Positions 12,840 through 24,535 of a stretch of DNA of 64,000 bases are shown piece after piece (the stretch's first letter is position 1; every line of letters starts with the position of its first letter). The stretch is taken from NCBI GenBank assembly GCA_022113835.1, contig JAILWY010000004.1, positions 1,553,501 through 1,617,500 on the forward strand, written 5' to 3'. The DNA is from Atopsyche davidsoni (taxonomy: Eukaryota > Arthropoda > Insecta > Trichoptera > Hydrobiosidae). Both the position numbers and the translations under genes were made by a program. The notes below the pieces were generated by a model. That model worked only from the letters and a program-made list of their open reading frames with translations. It made no database searches and was not told the DNA's origin.

Positions 12840-12965
12840 AAGTCTCTCTGAAGCCAAGATTGCTGATATCCTTTTCTAAACTGCACTTTCAGTTCTTCAT
12901 TAGTGCTTATTCCGATCAGTTCTTCTTGTAGTATGACTTCCGATTGCTTGTCAACTGTGGTATTT
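12840..12965 (-). pseudogene. C-terminal hAT transposase remnant
   Basis: The minus strand reads QEELIGISTNEELKVQF and a WLQ soon after, resembling the C-terminal part of hAT transposases of the ZBED5/SCAND3 group. It is interrupted by a stop soon after. Its place inside the hAT ends supports the call. Confidence 0.6.
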
Positions 12966-13097
12966 TGGTGATGACCTGCTTAAATGGGATCCACTCTCGT
13001 AGACCCCCATTTACAGGTCATGGACCCCCAATTTAATTTTTCGCTGTCATCGACCCCTTGGTCGTTATTGACCACTCTGGGAACCTATGGTGTATAC

Positions 13098-14470
13098 AGT
13101 TAATGTGTCTGGGTAAAAAATATTTAATAATAATCTTTTGTTTTATAAGCAAAGTATTTAATTGTGCTTAATTTTGCCTGACGGGAATATTAAGCGTGTG
13201 TCATCTGCTGAGCTGGATGTCATTGTCCGGCGTGCATCCTTTAGCGGTTGTTTTGTTTTGGTCGGTGTCATGCATGCAGTTCCTAGAATTGTTGGGCGAC
13301 AAGCCGCAGCCCCGCCGAGCGACTCGCGGGCTCTAATATTTAAAAAAATCTTTTTGCTATAAAGATTCTAGGTATTGATTAGTATTATCGAATATTGAAT
13401 TAAGTCATATCTTAAGTTCAAATATAGCATTAGCTTTGTTAGGACATGTGAATATTTTTTTATAAATGTAAGCTTTAATTTAAAGTTGTCTCATGTAGGT
13501 AAGCAATTTTCTAGTCACGATACCAATGGACGGACGAATCGTTTGCTTAGGCCGGCTTTAGTCAACGACCCTGCATAAGACAGATAGCGGATAGGTAATA
13601 AATGAGGTTTGGCTCTAGCATATAATTTGAATAATTTCTAACGATTTTTTTTCTTTTTTTTTCCAGGTAAGCCATGTTACTTCTAAGAGACAGCAGCCTC
13701 AGGTATTCGTCCACCTTTGTCTGATGAATAATCTACAGGTATCCATCTCTATTAAGTAAGAATTACCTTTTTTGTTGAGCAGTTACAAGATGATAAATTT
13801 TCAAGTAGGTAATGATTACTCATTTCCTTGGATTAGGGTCTCGTAACGGTTCACCGGATGGCTGTATTGTTTTCTATGTTGATTACATTTTTTTCCTTTG
13901 CTGAATACCACTATCTTATGTCAAAGTAAATTTAGTATTGTACATGATTATAAACTATTTGAACTAGCAAGCTAAAATAGGTGCGAGACTACTTATTCAA
14001 GATTTAACTGCTCGGGTTTAACCGGATTTTTTAAAATTGAGTACTAAGCCAACAAGTTTTCATATAAGGTTGACTTAAGGGCTATATTCGATCGATTTCA
14101 ATATGTATACAAAAAAATATTAAAGTAATCGAGCAATAGTCGAGCAATTTCATTAGCTTATCTGGTATATAAAATCATTTAACTTTTTTTTCAATTCATA
14201 CAATCGATAGAAAATTATGAAATAATTATAATTTCAACAGATGTATAATTTAATATCTAACCGATAGTAGTGCAATTGAATTAATCGATTATTAGATTTG
14301 TTCAATAGAACTAAAAAGTTCAACAGACATGTATAAAGTTTTAACATGCACAGTAAAACTCCTAGCGCAGCTCGTCTGCAATCTTAATAATTATCAATAC
14401 ATCTCCCAACTGTAATAATAATAAATTCCGACCGCCCCCATTGCGGACGCCCGTGGCCGCTCGCCGCGGT
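13098..14470. other. no gene recognised
   Basis: AT-rich sequence with a polypyrimidine tract and AG at 13645-13666 that is not followed by a convincing exon. Confidence 0.5.
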
Positions 14471-14526
14471 TGTGCGGCACACGCGCTGCGAGTGTGCGGC
14501 ACACGGCCCCCGAGTGTGCGGCACAC
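14471..14526 (+). repeat. three tandem near-palindromes at exactly 22-bp spacing
   Basis: TGTGCGGCACAC occurs at 14471, 14493 and 14515 inside a GC-rich patch. Each copy is an inverted repeat with one central mismatch. The period is about two helical turns. No gene is seen around it. Confidence 0.7.
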
Positions 14527-14732
14527 GCACGCGCCGCGCTGTCTTATTTGCGGGAGCCCATCGGGATGTCACCAATTGTCTCTCCTCTCTCTCATGCTGC
14601 TCGTTATTGGACGCAAGTGACACGTGACGCTAATTACCAAACAATACTTTAAGCTTTAATTTATTTGTTAAGACTGTCCACAATTGACGTTTTATACTTT
14701 TCCCCGAGTCCCCCAAATGTAATATTTGTCTT

Positions 14733-15083
14733 TCATGGGATCGTCGGTTCATCATTAGAATTCATCAGTGGTACTCGCTCAACGCTGCCGTTCCTCCAGT
14801 CTTTCGTTACTCGGTCTTGCCGTGTCATTTTCGGTCCACCCACACTGCGGTGCCCCTCAGGCCGGTTGTGCAATGCACTCTTCGCCGGCACTGGGTCGTC
14901 CACACGGTGCAGATAACCCAGCCGGGGAAGTCTGACATCATTTATTTTATAGATCATAGAACGCAGCGATACGGCATCTCGCAAGTGCCAGAGCCTTATA
15001 TGACGGGCTCTCTTGCACACTTGCAAATAACCTTTTATTTTCGAATCTTCAGTTGCCGCATAGGAAACATGAAGTTGACTCAC
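14733..15083 (-). pseudogene. non-LTR retrotransposon C-terminal remnant
   Basis: The minus strand reads LGYLHRVDDPVPAKSALHN, then RPEGHRSVGGPKMTRQD and VTKDWRN. This resembles the region after the reverse transcriptase in many insect LINEs (LGH-.RMD...P.G.R.VGRPK.RW.D.V..DL). No stop interrupts these 116 residues, but the active-site part is absent. Confidence 0.55.
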
Positions 15084-15563
15084 TCCGTGCGTTTGCAGTC
15101 GCTTGAATTTCGTTGATGTTCCAGTATTAAAGTATTAAAGTAAGTCTATCATTAAAATAAGAGGCCGGTGAAGAAAAACGAGTGGATTCCAAGAAAGGAT
15201 CTTGAATTTGTTGTTAAGTTGTTAAGCAGTGTTGCTTGGTTCGACCAGGTGAAACGGGAGATGCGAGCGGAGCTGGCCTCGAGGGTTGCGCCGCGATGCG
15301 TCACCGGTTGATTGACCCGCGGACCTGGCGCTGCACCATTTCTCAATAGAAAAAGCTGCACTTTTCTCACAATAGCGACGCGGTCCGTTCACCTGTCTCG
15401 ATTCTCACGGCCGCGGCACAATCCGCGCGGTGACCATGTGACCCAGCTTTACAGGGACAGCCGATCATGTGAGAAGTGGTCCCTTGCAAATGCGGAGTAC
15501 ACCGCAGAGTAGTTTATCAAACAGCAATACAAACTAGTAAAACTCTCAAAATGACGTGATGTA

Positions 15564-16106
15564 CAGGGTGTCCAAAAAGAGTATCGGGTGAATGTGAATA
15601 GTGACCGTTATTGCGACATGGTGCGAAAATTTTTGGGCCCAGAGTTGCAGGAGTTTCAAGGTTTCAACCCAAGAACGCGGTTCCAACAAGACGGGACCAC
15701 TTGCCATACATCCAATCAATCAATTGAAGCTGTTAACGAATTATTCCCTAATAAGGTCATTTCACGTAGAGGTAACATCAACTGGCCTTCCAGAAGCCCC
15801 GACCTTAGCCCTCTTGACTATTTCGTATGGGGATACCTTAAAAGTAGGGTTTATGAGAATAATCCGACGAACCTAACGGAATTGCAACAAAACATCAGGT
15901 CAGAAATGGCAGCAATATCGAGGGCTATGTGTCAGCGTGTTATCAGCAATCTTTGTTTCAGATTAGAAGAGTGCCAGCAGCGCGTAACGGTCACCATTTG
16001 GATAACATCATCTTTTTGAAATAATTTTCCATTTTGTATTCTTATAATCAACAATAAATTGTTTTACTGAACTAACAAATACCCGATACTCTCTTTGGAC
16101 ACTCTG
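15564..16106 (+). mobile_element. internally deleted Tc1/mariner-type transposon with intact terminal repeats
   Basis: Terminal inverted repeats of about 26 bp, inside TA dinucleotides at 15562 and 16107: left begins CAGGGTGTCCAAAAAGAGTA, right (reversed) CAGAGTGTCCAAAGAGAGTA, continuing TCGGGT in both. The 543-bp element holds only the C-terminal half of the transposase, so the N-terminal DNA-binding half is deleted. Confidence 0.88.
15588..16019 (+). pseudogene. truncated mariner-type (DDD/E) transposase, catalytic half
   Basis: About 140 residues starting directly at the left terminal repeat. Two catalytic-core motifs are visible, FQQDG and RSPDLSPLDYFVWGYLK, with 36 residues between the two Asp. 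The helix-turn-helix domains and first catalytic Asp are missing. The frame is open to 16019, but without the N-terminal half and a proper start it cannot act as a transposase. The spacing of 36 differs from the 34 of classical mariners and suggests a maT-like or related subgroup. Confidence 0.85.
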
Positions 16107-16108
16107 TA

Positions 16109-16807
16109 TAATATATTTTAAGCCTTATTTGCTACGTTTTTGCATAACAATTTGTGTACCTGATCTTCACTAGCCGACTCATTTACAGTTTAACTTTTTT
16201 CACTGTGAGTCTATATCGATATATATATATCAAATTTGCGTTTGCAGATCTAAATTCTAAAAACCGTGCGTTTCTTCAATTGAATCAAATAATTATGTAA
16301 TTTCGTAAATATGACTTGGAATTGCACCCAACGAATGTCTCACCCTCTCGCGGCGCCACTCCGGGGCTTGCGGTTCTTGCACGGCGCAGTCCCCCGAGCC
16401 GAATGCACAATGCACAATGCTGCAGTTGAAACGCACGTGCGATGTGCACGTGACACGTCCGCGAACAATTGGCCGCGGCGCGCACGCATGCTCGCGGAAT
16501 ATGAATTCTCTTCTCCAACGCCTCCACTTGGAGGCACTCGTTGTTTCAACCGCTTATTATCTTGAAATGCTGGTCATGCGCTCAATTCTGTTCTTGCCAT
16601 TGAACAATGATGTACATTTATTGCGATGCAAACGGTTTTTTTTAAATACAACAATAAATTATATATATATATTTTTTTTAAATAGATTTGGTACCTTGCT
16701 TGTTATGTACAAGGTTTGCCATGCGAAATTGTGCTATATATATGAGTGACTGAAGCTACACCCCCTGGTTTATCCTCTTTATGGTTCTGATGACACGCTT
16801 CAAGAAG
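16109..16807. other. GC-rich patch (16310-16520), no gene recognised
   Basis: Apart from the paired E-boxes, the patch contains a duplicated aatgcacaatgcac. Open frames on both strands arise from GC content and have no recognisable domains. Confidence 0.5.
16434..16452 (+). promoter_or_regulatory. paired CACGTG E-boxes in a GC-rich patch
   Basis: CACGTG at 16434-16439 and 16447-16452, 13 bp apart, with a further GACACGTC next to them, in a 200-bp GC-rich patch. CACGTG is the target of bHLH factors including CLOCK/CYCLE. No promoter or gene is recognised nearby. Confidence 0.3.
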
Positions 16808-17008
16808 TCATCCAGGCACAGACTCCTGTCGGCATTGGCTCTCCAGTTCGTGTCTCTGAAGGCTAAAGATGGGGCATGAACTTACAAGGTGGATCACTGT
16901 TTGTGGAGTAATATCATCACAGGGGCATGTGTCGTCGCTCGTCAAGTGGAACCTGCGGAGATAACTTCTCATCACTCCATGACCCGTTAGGAGCTGGAGC
17001 TGGAGCAT
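16808..17008 (-). pseudogene. non-LTR retrotransposon C-terminal fragment (Cys-His motif region)
   Basis: The minus strand reads LLTGHGVMRSYLRRFHLTSD, then DTCPCDD, TVIHLVSSCPIFSLQRHELE. This is the conserved tail of R1/jockey-type LINE polyproteins (TGHG.F..YL.RF....C.C....TVEHLL..CP.F...R..L), with the usual C-X-C...H...C arrangement. About 60 residues remain. Confidence 0.78.
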
Positions 17009-17030
17009 GAATAAATTATATAACTTTATA

Positions 17031-17177
17031 TGATTAAGTACATTTTTTCAAATATTGAAAAATGATTAAAGAAACTCTCTGAAAAATATCATCGTGACTT
17101 GTGCGGGATTCGAACCCACATCTCCAATGCTTACATGGTCGGTGCATTCCCAATTATGCTAACGAGCCACCGGTACT
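17031..17177 (-). repeat. tRNA-derived SINE, most complete copy (reverse)
   Basis: On the minus strand a tRNA-like head carries an A-box-like TTAGCATAATTGG and a perfect B-box GGTTCGAATCC, then the body cacgatgatatttttcagag shared with the other copies. The head is too diverged to fold as a functional tRNA with a clear anticodon arm. Confidence 0.75.
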
Positions 17178-17337
17178 TAGCGAGAATCTATACCAATAAT
17201 ATCCTATAAGTGAACCAACGTACTTATTATGCCAATTAAATATTGTGTGACTTGCAATAATACTGAGTGAAGCATTTAATCCGATCTGGATAATATTATT
17301 TTTAAAGTCTATTTTATTTAGCCAATACACACACTTG

Positions 17338-17338
<1 letters not shown>

Positions 17339-17403
<65 letters not shown>
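17339..17403. repeat. (TA)n microsatellite, about 32 units
   Basis: Uninterrupted TA repeat. Such tracts can form cruciforms and are prone to length error. Confidence 0.95.
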
Positions 17404-17408
<5 letters not shown>

Positions 17409-19492
17409 TATTGATTTTTGTGAAGTTTATTATAATAATAATATCCAGATCATTTTCAATATTTGAAAGAATGTACTTAATCATATAAAGTTATATAATT
17501 TCATATTAATCAAAAATAAAACCTTTATAGGCAAAATCGTACTTACTGTGATAGTCTTCGCAAAAATCAATATATAAATTATATTATTGTACAACAGTGT
17601 AAAACATATGTTTTATGAAAAATATATTGTCCGTAGAACACATGATATAATACGAAAAATCACAGTTTTTTTGGAGTATTTCAAAACATATTCAGGGCAT
17701 TTTTTTTTGTTGCGAGCGAACTATTACCTAGCAAGTAAAAAATATAAATATATTCATATATATTAATGCACGATAAATGTAAAATTTAAGTATCTCATAG
17801 AAAGTATTAAATTGAAGGTCTGTGTGTTTTTTTTTTAATTGTTAATGATATTTCATAAATAATTTCATAGATGCAATCATTGTTTAAAAATTAAAAACTT
17901 AAAATTCTTGCCGTGTGCTCAATGAGATACTTGCGTGTTAACAATACAATGCAATCATTGCAATATAAATGGTTTTAAATTCTTGTTCCCAAAGACGAAT
18001 GAGATTTATTTGACAATTGATCACTTTTAGTATATTATGCACACGTAAGATAAAATAAACGAGAAAAAAGGACTTCAAGAGTTTTTTTAATACTTCCTTT
18101 TAGGTCATTTGTATTTTATCTCAGGAGAATTATTTTAATATAGTTTTTGAACGCAACAATACTTTTATCGAATATTAAAGGTTTGTTTCAATAAATCTTA
18201 AATGTAACTATTGTATACTAATAGTTTTTATGAGTATAGCAAATTATCTCTTCATGACACACGAGTGAAAAGCCAATGCCCTGAGCAGATGGAACATTTC
18301 TAATAGTACGTATTTATTTAGTCTAACATTGTCCACTTTTGATATTGTATAATATTTTAAATAAAATACTTTTGTGATTTTCCACATGGTTAATTTTATT
18401 GGTGACCGGTTTCTATTTTACAATATATAAAAAGGAATTACACCAAGTCAAAAAAAATTGAATACTTATAATATAATTCAAAATTAAAATTACGTCAGTT
18501 AACCCATGAAAAGAAAAATTCACCCCAAGTCAATTTATCTAATTTAAAATGTAAATTGCTTTGTACAGTAAATCGCCGTTTCCCAAGACCTGCTTCTCTT
18601 GTCGCTTCATCCAGCGGCGTTTGTCTTGTATAATCTAACAAATTTAAAATAAATTCAGAAATTATTTTATAATATAGGTATCTAGTTTTTTTTAGATCTA
18701 TTTTACAGTATTGTTTGCGTTTATTTGTCTCCTGATTCTGGGTTAAGGCTATGGGGATCGTGTACATGTATTTCTGTGTAGTTTGTAGGTAGTTTAGGCA
18801 GGGAAGATATGTTTCAATAACACTTTTATTTGATAAATTCTTAATATGTATATAATTTAAACATAAACTTCAATGATTTCATTGTTTACAAATATTTTAA
18901 AAAACAAGAAATGCTTTGTTACTTGCACAAGCCACGCGCCACGGTTTCGAGCGCATTTCTCTGCGTAAGATTTGTACATTTTAATACCATGGCAGTGATA
19001 GCTTTATATTTTTTATTCTTTTTATTACATAACTATTTATTAAATATATTTTGGAATGGCTCAAATGTCGATATAATCGAATTCCACTATTGAGCACTAA
19101 AATAACTACAGTTTTCTTTTCAGAAAAAAAAGTAAAATGATCAATACTATACTCGACCAATTGAATGTATATTTTTATTTTACATAATTTCTTTAAATCT
19201 GAAGGCTTTAATTATTCACTACTTCATGTCTAAAGTTACTGGGTTTAGTATTTTTTACATGAACATCACATCCAAAAGACACACTAACGAATCATAGAAC
19301 AGGAAATTGAGCGCACAGTGTGCCGACAATTACTGCGTTGTTTTTCGTCTAGAGCGGACAGACCGGCTTGTGCCTGATTCAGGTCGTCGTCATCCGTGTT
19401 TTGGAACTGATGAACTATTGTTTCCCGTAGCTGTAAATTTCCCACGGAATACCGATATGTTACCCAAATTCCCGAGGAAGTTTTCGCGTCGA
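17404..19492. other. AT-rich DNA without recognised gene
   Basis: No exon-like segment and no recognised repeat apart from short T-runs. Confidence 0.55.
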
Positions 19493-20000
19493 TAGTGATG
19501 GGCGCGATCGGTGTGTTTCGTCAATCGATTCATTTCACAAAAACGATCGATTGAACGACAGATTTTTTTTTTAATCAATTCAACCGATTTTTTGACACCG
19601 GTGATCCTTGTATTAGATATTTATAATCTGTGATCAATGTTATTCACAATACATTGAAATCACTATTTAATATTTTTAACATAAATAATTTGATTATAAA
19701 GCGTCATGCCAGGTTTGTTATTATCTTTTAAAAAATTTTTTTATATCTTGCGCAGATCTTGATTATTAAATCCGTATTTAAATTGTAATTGATAATACAT
19801 TCTAATCCTATTTAATATACACACATCACGAACGAAACAATGCCCGTAGAATGAGTTATCATAAACACAAACCCCCGACATCTCCACCATGGACTCATCG
19901 ATTTTGATCAAATATCCGCTTTTCTCAACTCGACGGAATTTTCATCTCTATCGAATTATTCATTCATTCGATTATTCGATCGGGCTCATTTCGATTTAAT
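19493..20000. mobile_element. AGTGATGG-ended MITE copy, boundaries unclear
   Basis: gatagtgatgggcgcgatcgg at 19492 matches the family ends at 6005 and 23817. The interior (tcaatcgattc, aacgatcgattg) is AT/CGAT-rich like the others. A right end near 19980 (cgattattcgatcgggctc) is only tentative. Confidence 0.4.
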
Positions 20001-21552
20001 CCGTTATTAATATCGGTAGCTTGTACGCCGGCGGCGGCACTGTGGGTCAAACTTGGAGTCTAAAACACGCCGGGGGGGATAAAAAGTGTAACCCCAGATA
20101 TCGACATCTGGCTTCGGCGAAGTTCCGAGGGTCGGGGGGTTAAGGGATGTTATCGCCTGTGTAACAAGGACATGCTGAATTTAAACTTTGCTGAATAGCT
20201 GGGTTCATAATCAATTATTGAACTGCGTATTGTTTCCAGGAATGTGAGACCAAAATTGATATTATTTGTTTGATTTATCATGTGCATCCCAGGGTCATGG
20301 GGTCCTATAATTAATATTAAACCATTGGCGACGAGTCCGCGCCCGACTCCCGTGACAATCAGCTCTAACCGACGGCACTGATTGATGACTTTTTAACTTG
20401 CTAACACTGATGGCGCAATTTAGTTCTATTGGCTTGGTAGGGTTCTATTCGACATTTTGTAAATTTCTTAGATTTGTGATTATATCTGTTTAAGACTGAC
20501 CTTTTTTTTTTTTTTTAAATTACTTTATTGTGATTCAATCGATTTAAAGTTTGATTATTTATTCAGTCCGTTAAGATTGTTGCGAGGCCAGGCAGGTTAT
20601 CAACTTGGGTGTTTAACTTGATCACTATTCAAGTAGATTGTTAACTGCTGATGACATTCTGTATTCCGATAGCATTCAATTTCCACCATGCAGCTGCAGA
20701 TCGATTTCTAATCTAACTAATTAATTTCGGTTTCGTGCAATGCACTAACTAAACGTCGATCGCAATAATTGAAGCAATTATGGTATTATGTAAGTTTTTT
20801 AGATTTTAGGTATTTTTGGAATGATTGCATTGTTTCTTTGCTTTAGGAAAGCGAGTTTTGAATATTTTGCATCGGTTGTTTTAAGCGGTCTACACGCGAT
20901 ACAATACAACAGACAACCGGTTGATAAGCGGCTAATAACTATTCGCTAATTCTTCTGTCAGTTGTCCCATTGTAGGGTGCTTTAGTTACGTTGCTGCAAG
21001 TGCTAATTTCTACTTATGTTTACTATAGATATTAATACTAATCCTTAGAATAAGTCTCAATTTCAACAATAAGAATTTTACTATTATACCAATACAGTAA
21101 TAAATATTTTTAGTTTTGTTATTTATAATAAAAGTATTATGATCTTTCGACCAAATTTTGTTTTGGAATCGAATATGCAATACCAACAGTTTTTTTTTCC
21201 GATTGTATTACACATTTCTACTTAGCCCAGAAGTAAGTCCGATCTCTATTGGTTTTGAGGCACGCGTCCAATATGTATAGTATTTTTTTCAATTTCACGT
21301 CAATATCCATAGCAAGTGGTCCATGATAACGCGCTGTGCCGCAGACTGCGAACGTACGGCGCGCATCCATCACATCGCCCCACCCGCGTCCGACAGTCGA
21401 ATGGGAACCGCCGAATACAAACACACGCTTTTTATGCCTCCTCTGGTACAGTCAGACCTCATCCACCATCTATCGACCGCATTCCGGGTCTAAGTATTGT
21501 AACGTTTCACAATCTTCATGTCTATCATTGACCACTGTGCGGGGTCCTCGTA
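20001..21552. other. no gene recognised
   Basis: A GC-richer stretch at 20030-20150 and another at 21340-21480 have no convincing exon. A diverged MITE end is present near 20886. Confidence 0.5.
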
Positions 21553-21568
21553 CCCCCCCCCCCCCCCC
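21553..21568 (+). repeat. C16 homopolymer
   Basis: Sixteen consecutive C. Rare in this AT-rich sequence and likely to vary or be miscounted. Confidence 0.95.
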
Positions 21569-22184
21569 ACTCCTGAATCAATCAATCATTCAAAAAAATA
21601 TTGTGTAATATAACATAATTATATTTTGCACATTTTGAGAGAGAAACAACAAGAAATACTAGGAAAGAAAAGGTCGTCTTTTCCCCTTAACTTTGAACTT
21701 GATCGATGTCCAAAAAATGATAAATTACTATACATTTAATCGAGTTACTTTCCTTTGCGTTGCTACGATGCCATTGTACGACAATTCCCCTGTCAAAAGA
21801 ACCAACCGAAGCGTCTACGTTTATAACAAAGCAAAACAAAAAGAACTAATCTAGATCAAGTTTTTGTCAGTTCAAATTTTACATATAATTAATTTCATTC
21901 CTAAAGATTTTTTAAAATTTTATATTACTATACTAGTTTGACCGTGAAGACTATATTTTTAATAATATGTAAAAATGTTCTTATTATTGAATCATTGAGT
22001 TCTGAAGATGGTCCCAGTACCACTGTCGATATATCGGAAGCCACAAATCTCAACACAGCACAATGCCCAACAAAAAAGAACACCCAAGGGACGCAAAAGA
22101 CTGAAGATATAAATAGTTTCACTCTGGTTCTAATCTAGACCCCATAGTCGGGGAGCAAGTCAGCTCTGTTGAATGTGTACTCAC

Positions 22185-22263
22185 TTGGGTGCAGCGTTCT
22201 GCCCGTTGACCCACGCGTCGTTAACAATGCCGCGTACGTCAGTCTGCCTTCCCAGCGAGCCGG
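22185..22263 (-). CDS. candidate internal exon of an unknown gene on the minus strand
   Basis: Read on the minus strand: an AG acceptor (aaataaacag), 79 nt at about 60% GC with one open frame (GSLGRQTDVRGIVNDAWVNG, then QNAAPK), and a consensus donor (gtgagt). Flanks are strongly AT-rich. The product is not recognised. The polypyrimidine tract before the acceptor is poor, and no partner exon was found. Confidence 0.3.
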
Positions 22264-23814
22264 CTGTTTATTTATCGCTGTGTGTTTGTATGCAAATTAT
22301 TGTTCGTAATGACCGACCCGCGGGGGCAAAAAGCACTAACTGCCGTTTATGATGTCTTTTTATGCGTTCGCCTTTGAACCCTCACAAAATATAATTTACC
22401 GTTTTCTATTTTTTTTTTTTTATTCTTGATGTACACGCGTTTATTAGTCTTCTTTTCACTTCTTTATGTTCGGCATGTTGGGTCAGTGGACCTTAACTTT
22501 TTAATCGAGATTTCCTCTATTCGATCCCCGTCCTGACTGGTGAAACCTAAGCTGATGTAATTGACCTCACGATTGTTACAGTTGGGTCCAACAAGGGTAA
22601 GGTTGTTATTGCATGCTCCGACACAAATTGTTAAAATAAACATCTCTATGAACACATCAATCATACGTAAAACATTTTACGCTGTTTTTTTTTATAAAAT
22701 TTCTAATTTGGGTGATTTATTATGCTTAAGTATAAGGGAGTTATCTTCTCGAGTGAAAATTATTATCACTAGTTCTATGTGGCTATTTTTTTTATCTGGT
22801 TCTATTAGAATAAATAATTGGTAGTAGGTTCACAGCAAGAGATGCTATAGATTGTAATGAGTATATCGTTACAACCAAATCACAGTAAGTTCGGAATTAT
22901 TCGGAAGCTCACGGTAGAGCTCGGCAGGCGCTCGCGTTTATGCAAAGGACAAAGTAATAAAGTTTCATTGCGAACATTCAAAGTGGGCTTAGACTTTAAA
23001 TTAATTCACTGAAGCCTGATTGAGATTTCGCGATTCCATCTCAAGTTGTCCACAAAAGAATATAAATTTCACTAGCACAACATCGCCGCAATTTGTGTTC
23101 TGATTGTATTTTCGATTAACCGCCTACTATATTAGTATATACGTTTATCCTTAAGCACTCTAACACCAAAAATAAATAAACGCGATTGGCTAATATGCTA
23201 TTTATTATTTCTAAAAAATTCCTAAAATCAACATGCATGTAAATACTATTAACATAATGAAACGTGTTAACAATTTTTCATTATAAAACTGGTCGTTTTT
23301 ATACCTAGCTGGTTATTAGTTTGCCAACTTTGATAATATTTACATAAATTTCTTAGCAAATATATTTATCTTTGCATCGCAGCCAGTTCGCGTGCGGCGG
23401 CGCCTACTCAGATAGCGTTGAGTTTTGAGACACCGCGTATAGTTGGGGCCGAAGTATCAGGAAGAAACCTCGCTCGGAGAGAGAATTATAAGAAAAACCA
23501 CAAGTAAACAATACTTATAGAAATCCACTAAGGACTTTGGTTTATCTATCAAATTGCTTTTTTTTTCTTCTTTCTTTTGTATACGCTATTTATTTAGTGT
23601 GTGATTTTCTGTTGTTTTTTTTTCTTTTTTAATTTCATATATTTATAATACCAAATCGGCAGTTTTTTTTACTCATATTCACAAAGAATTGTTTGAAATT
23701 TTTTTTCTTTTCTTATCAGATGTATTTTTGGAATGCGCCCGCGGTTGCATTGTTTGCTTCGGCTTATCTTTTACTCGTCAGTCGGCCAGAGCTTGTGTGT
23801 TCATTTATATACAT
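22264..23814. other. no gene recognised; possible untranslated first exon near 23383
   Basis: AT-rich except 23383-23500 (gcatcgcagccagttcgcgtg and following), which has an Inr-like cagtt in a GC-rich step and could be a transcription start or 5' UTR exon. There is no direct evidence. Confidence 0.3.
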
Positions 23815-24535
23815 GCCTAGTGATGGCCGTAACCGAATAATTCAGTCAGAAAATCGATTTTAATTTTTTTTTTATTGTCACTTGCGCAGAGAAATGATTG
23901 AATTTTTGAAAATTCAAAACTTGACATAGAAAATAACAATTTATCTTTAATGACATTGAAACTTTAAGGTTTATTATAAAATAAAACCTATATCGGTTTT
24001 TGTACTTTAACTCGATGATTGCATTATTGAAATGCAAAATATCCACTAATTCATTAAAATATGTAATTTTCGGCAATAATCAATTTTTTTACACGAATTC
24101 ATCAGTAAATCAATATCATTCGCATTGAAAATGGCTAGTAAAATACATTAAATTAGGTTTTTGCGCAGCTGAATTGGAAAAGTAGAATAGTTTTTTTTTC
24201 TGTGAGCTCTTCGCAAAAGGCGGGCATTTAAAAATTCGCTTCGGATTGTCAATTTTCTGGTTATTTTGAACAAACCAATAGGCGTTTGCCTGAAAACTGT
24301 ATTAAAAATAACTGTTGAATGCTGAGATTCAAAAGTTCGGTTAATCGATTTTCAAATAAAATTTTGTCACCATTCGTGATTCTCCAATGATTTTTAATAA
24401 ATATTAAATAATGTAAAGTGTAAAAAAAATATTTTTGAAACTAAGAATTTTATTTTGTTAATCGATTACCTAATAGCATATGATGAGCATTCACTTGTTG
24501 GCCTGCTTTAAGTCGGCCGTGCCCATCACTAGGCA
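23815..24535. mobile_element. 721-bp element with TGCCTAGTGATGG inverted ends
   Basis: The left end gcctagtgatggccg and the right end (reversed) gtgcctagtgatgggcacgg match over 13 bases. The next inner bases are also related (cgg/cga). No transposase is visible. Related ends occur at 6005, 6359 and 19492. Confidence 0.65.

Larger units (their letters stand above)
12506..13089. mobile_element. 584-bp non-autonomous hAT element with 8-bp target-site duplication
   Basis: Ends TAGAGGTTCCCA and, reversed, CATAGGTTCCCA differ at two of 12 bases and are typical hAT ends. Flanking 8-mers GTGTACAC (12498-12505) and GTGTATAC (13090-13097) form a target-site duplication with one difference. Inside are a scrap of transposase on the minus strand and a piece of a pogo/Tigger end. 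Confidence 0.85.

Noticed and set aside
14384..14652. Overlapping open frames on both strands across a GC-rich patch
   Set aside because: They come from the tandem TGTGCGGCACAC repeat and high GC content; no domain.
17098..17172. Possible functional tRNA gene on the minus strand
   Set aside because: A and B boxes are present, but acceptor and anticodon arms do not pair well, and the sequence continues into a SINE body shared by other copies.
20640..20690. A reading LTADDILYSDS that resembles a reverse-transcriptase ADD motif
   Set aside because: No other reverse-transcriptase block lies upstream or downstream in the same frame; a four-residue match is expected by chance.
21938..22138. A 66-codon frame with SSEDGPSTTVDISEAT, reminiscent of the 3' ends of some Penelope or LINE elements
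   Set aside because: The similarity rests on a vague pattern; no catalytic domain and no second copy are seen in the window.
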